Shown piece by piece: positions 63,746 through 64,000 of a stretch of 64,000 nt of DNA. The DNA is taken from the NCBI GenBank assembly GCA_902729315.2, contig LR746264.1, forward strand, positions 5,791,878 to 5,855,877. The letters run 5' to 3'. The notes under the pieces were generated by a model that searched no databases, was not told where the DNA came from, and saw only the letters and a program-made list of their open reading frames with translations. Position 1 is the stretch's first letter. Every line of letters begins with the position of its first letter. The DNA comes from Spirodela intermedia. Taxonomy: Eukaryota > Streptophyta > Magnoliopsida > Alismatales > Araceae. Both the position numbers and the translations under genes were made by a program.

Positions 63746-64000
63746 CTAGAAAAGGTAAACGTAAATCTTAAAAACCATTGGAAAAAAAAACACTGTTTAG
63801 TCGCAATAAATAAATAAATAAATGTCCAAAAATAAAAAATAAAGATGTCCACGAGTGTAATAAGTGTCGCATATTTCACACAAAAATTATTAACAGGAAT
63901 ATAAAGGAAAATTTCTGTTGCGACAAGGGCCATCAAGGAATTTTTAATGGCCATCAAAATAAAAATAAAAAAAATAATTCTATGGTTCTAGAAGGATTTT
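63746..64000. other. Probable intron of the OSCA-like gene
   Basis: A TTCTAG acceptor sits right before ATCATAAATG at 63745. The AT-rich sequence beyond it contains no frame that matches the next upstream OSCA exon, so the window ends inside an intron. Confidence 0.6.

Noticed and set aside
1-64000. CRISPR arrays, operons, insertion sequences, rRNA or tRNA genes
   Set aside because: No regularly spaced repeats, no prokaryotic gene layout and no RNA gene signatures were seen; this is a plant nuclear window.

Overview
This is nuclear DNA from a flowering plant. Every recognisable gene is a spliced plant gene with GT-AG introns (one GC-AG exception). There are long (CT)n/(GA)n microsatellites in gene flanks and AT-rich, gene-poor stretches between genes. 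GC-rich first exons next to AT-rich introns hint at a monocot or a magnoliid-type lineage, but the species cannot be fixed from the sequence. I saw no prokaryotic, organellar or viral features.

I rebuilt eight protein-coding genes exon by exon by matching reading frames across splice sites. Left to right they are: (1) 1-1082, minus, a heavy-metal-associated isoprenylated plant protein (HIPP), cut at its 3' end by the window edge; (2) 5628-8602, plus, a small atypical bHLH protein of 300 aa; (3) 8951-19020, minus, a TVP38/TMEM64 (VTT/SNARE-associated Golgi) membrane protein of 270 aa in nine exons; (4) 20135-22085, minus, a 174-aa single-RRM protein with an organelle-type N terminus; (5) 23746-25668, plus, an intronless 640-aa type II membrane protein with a filamin-like segment and an NXPE/PC-esterase-like domain; (6) 25974-34730, minus, a 517-aa CNNM-type DUF21-CBS membrane protein in 13 exons; (7) 43280-57306, minus, a HUA2-LIKE PWWP/CID protein of 1460 aa in 11 exons; (8) 62915-63745, minus, the last two exons of an OSCA/CSC1-like osmosensitive channel that continues past the right edge.

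Genes 1/2 and 4/5 are divergent pairs. Genes 2/3 and 5/6 are closely spaced convergent pairs (348 and 305 bp between stop codons). The two gene-poor stretches, 34731-43279 and 57307-62914, are AT-rich and hold only microsatellites and sequence that looks like decayed repeats. The genes have unrelated jobs (metal binding, transcription, membrane trafficking, organellar RNA, wall or Golgi chemistry, ion transport, flowering-related RNA processing, osmosensing), so this is an ordinary chromosomal gene row, not a cluster or operon.

I did not find a convincing undescribed system. The most useful observations are: a GC-AG intron that the bHLH frame requires; an 81-bp in-frame, stop-free intron in the CNNM gene (exitron-like); a bHLH basic region without the usual His-Glu-Arg signature; a duplicated 200-bp module with a perfect inverted repeat inside a HUA2-LIKE intron; and closely facing poly(A) signals between two convergent genes. 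Protein identities come from recognised family motifs. No database search was run.
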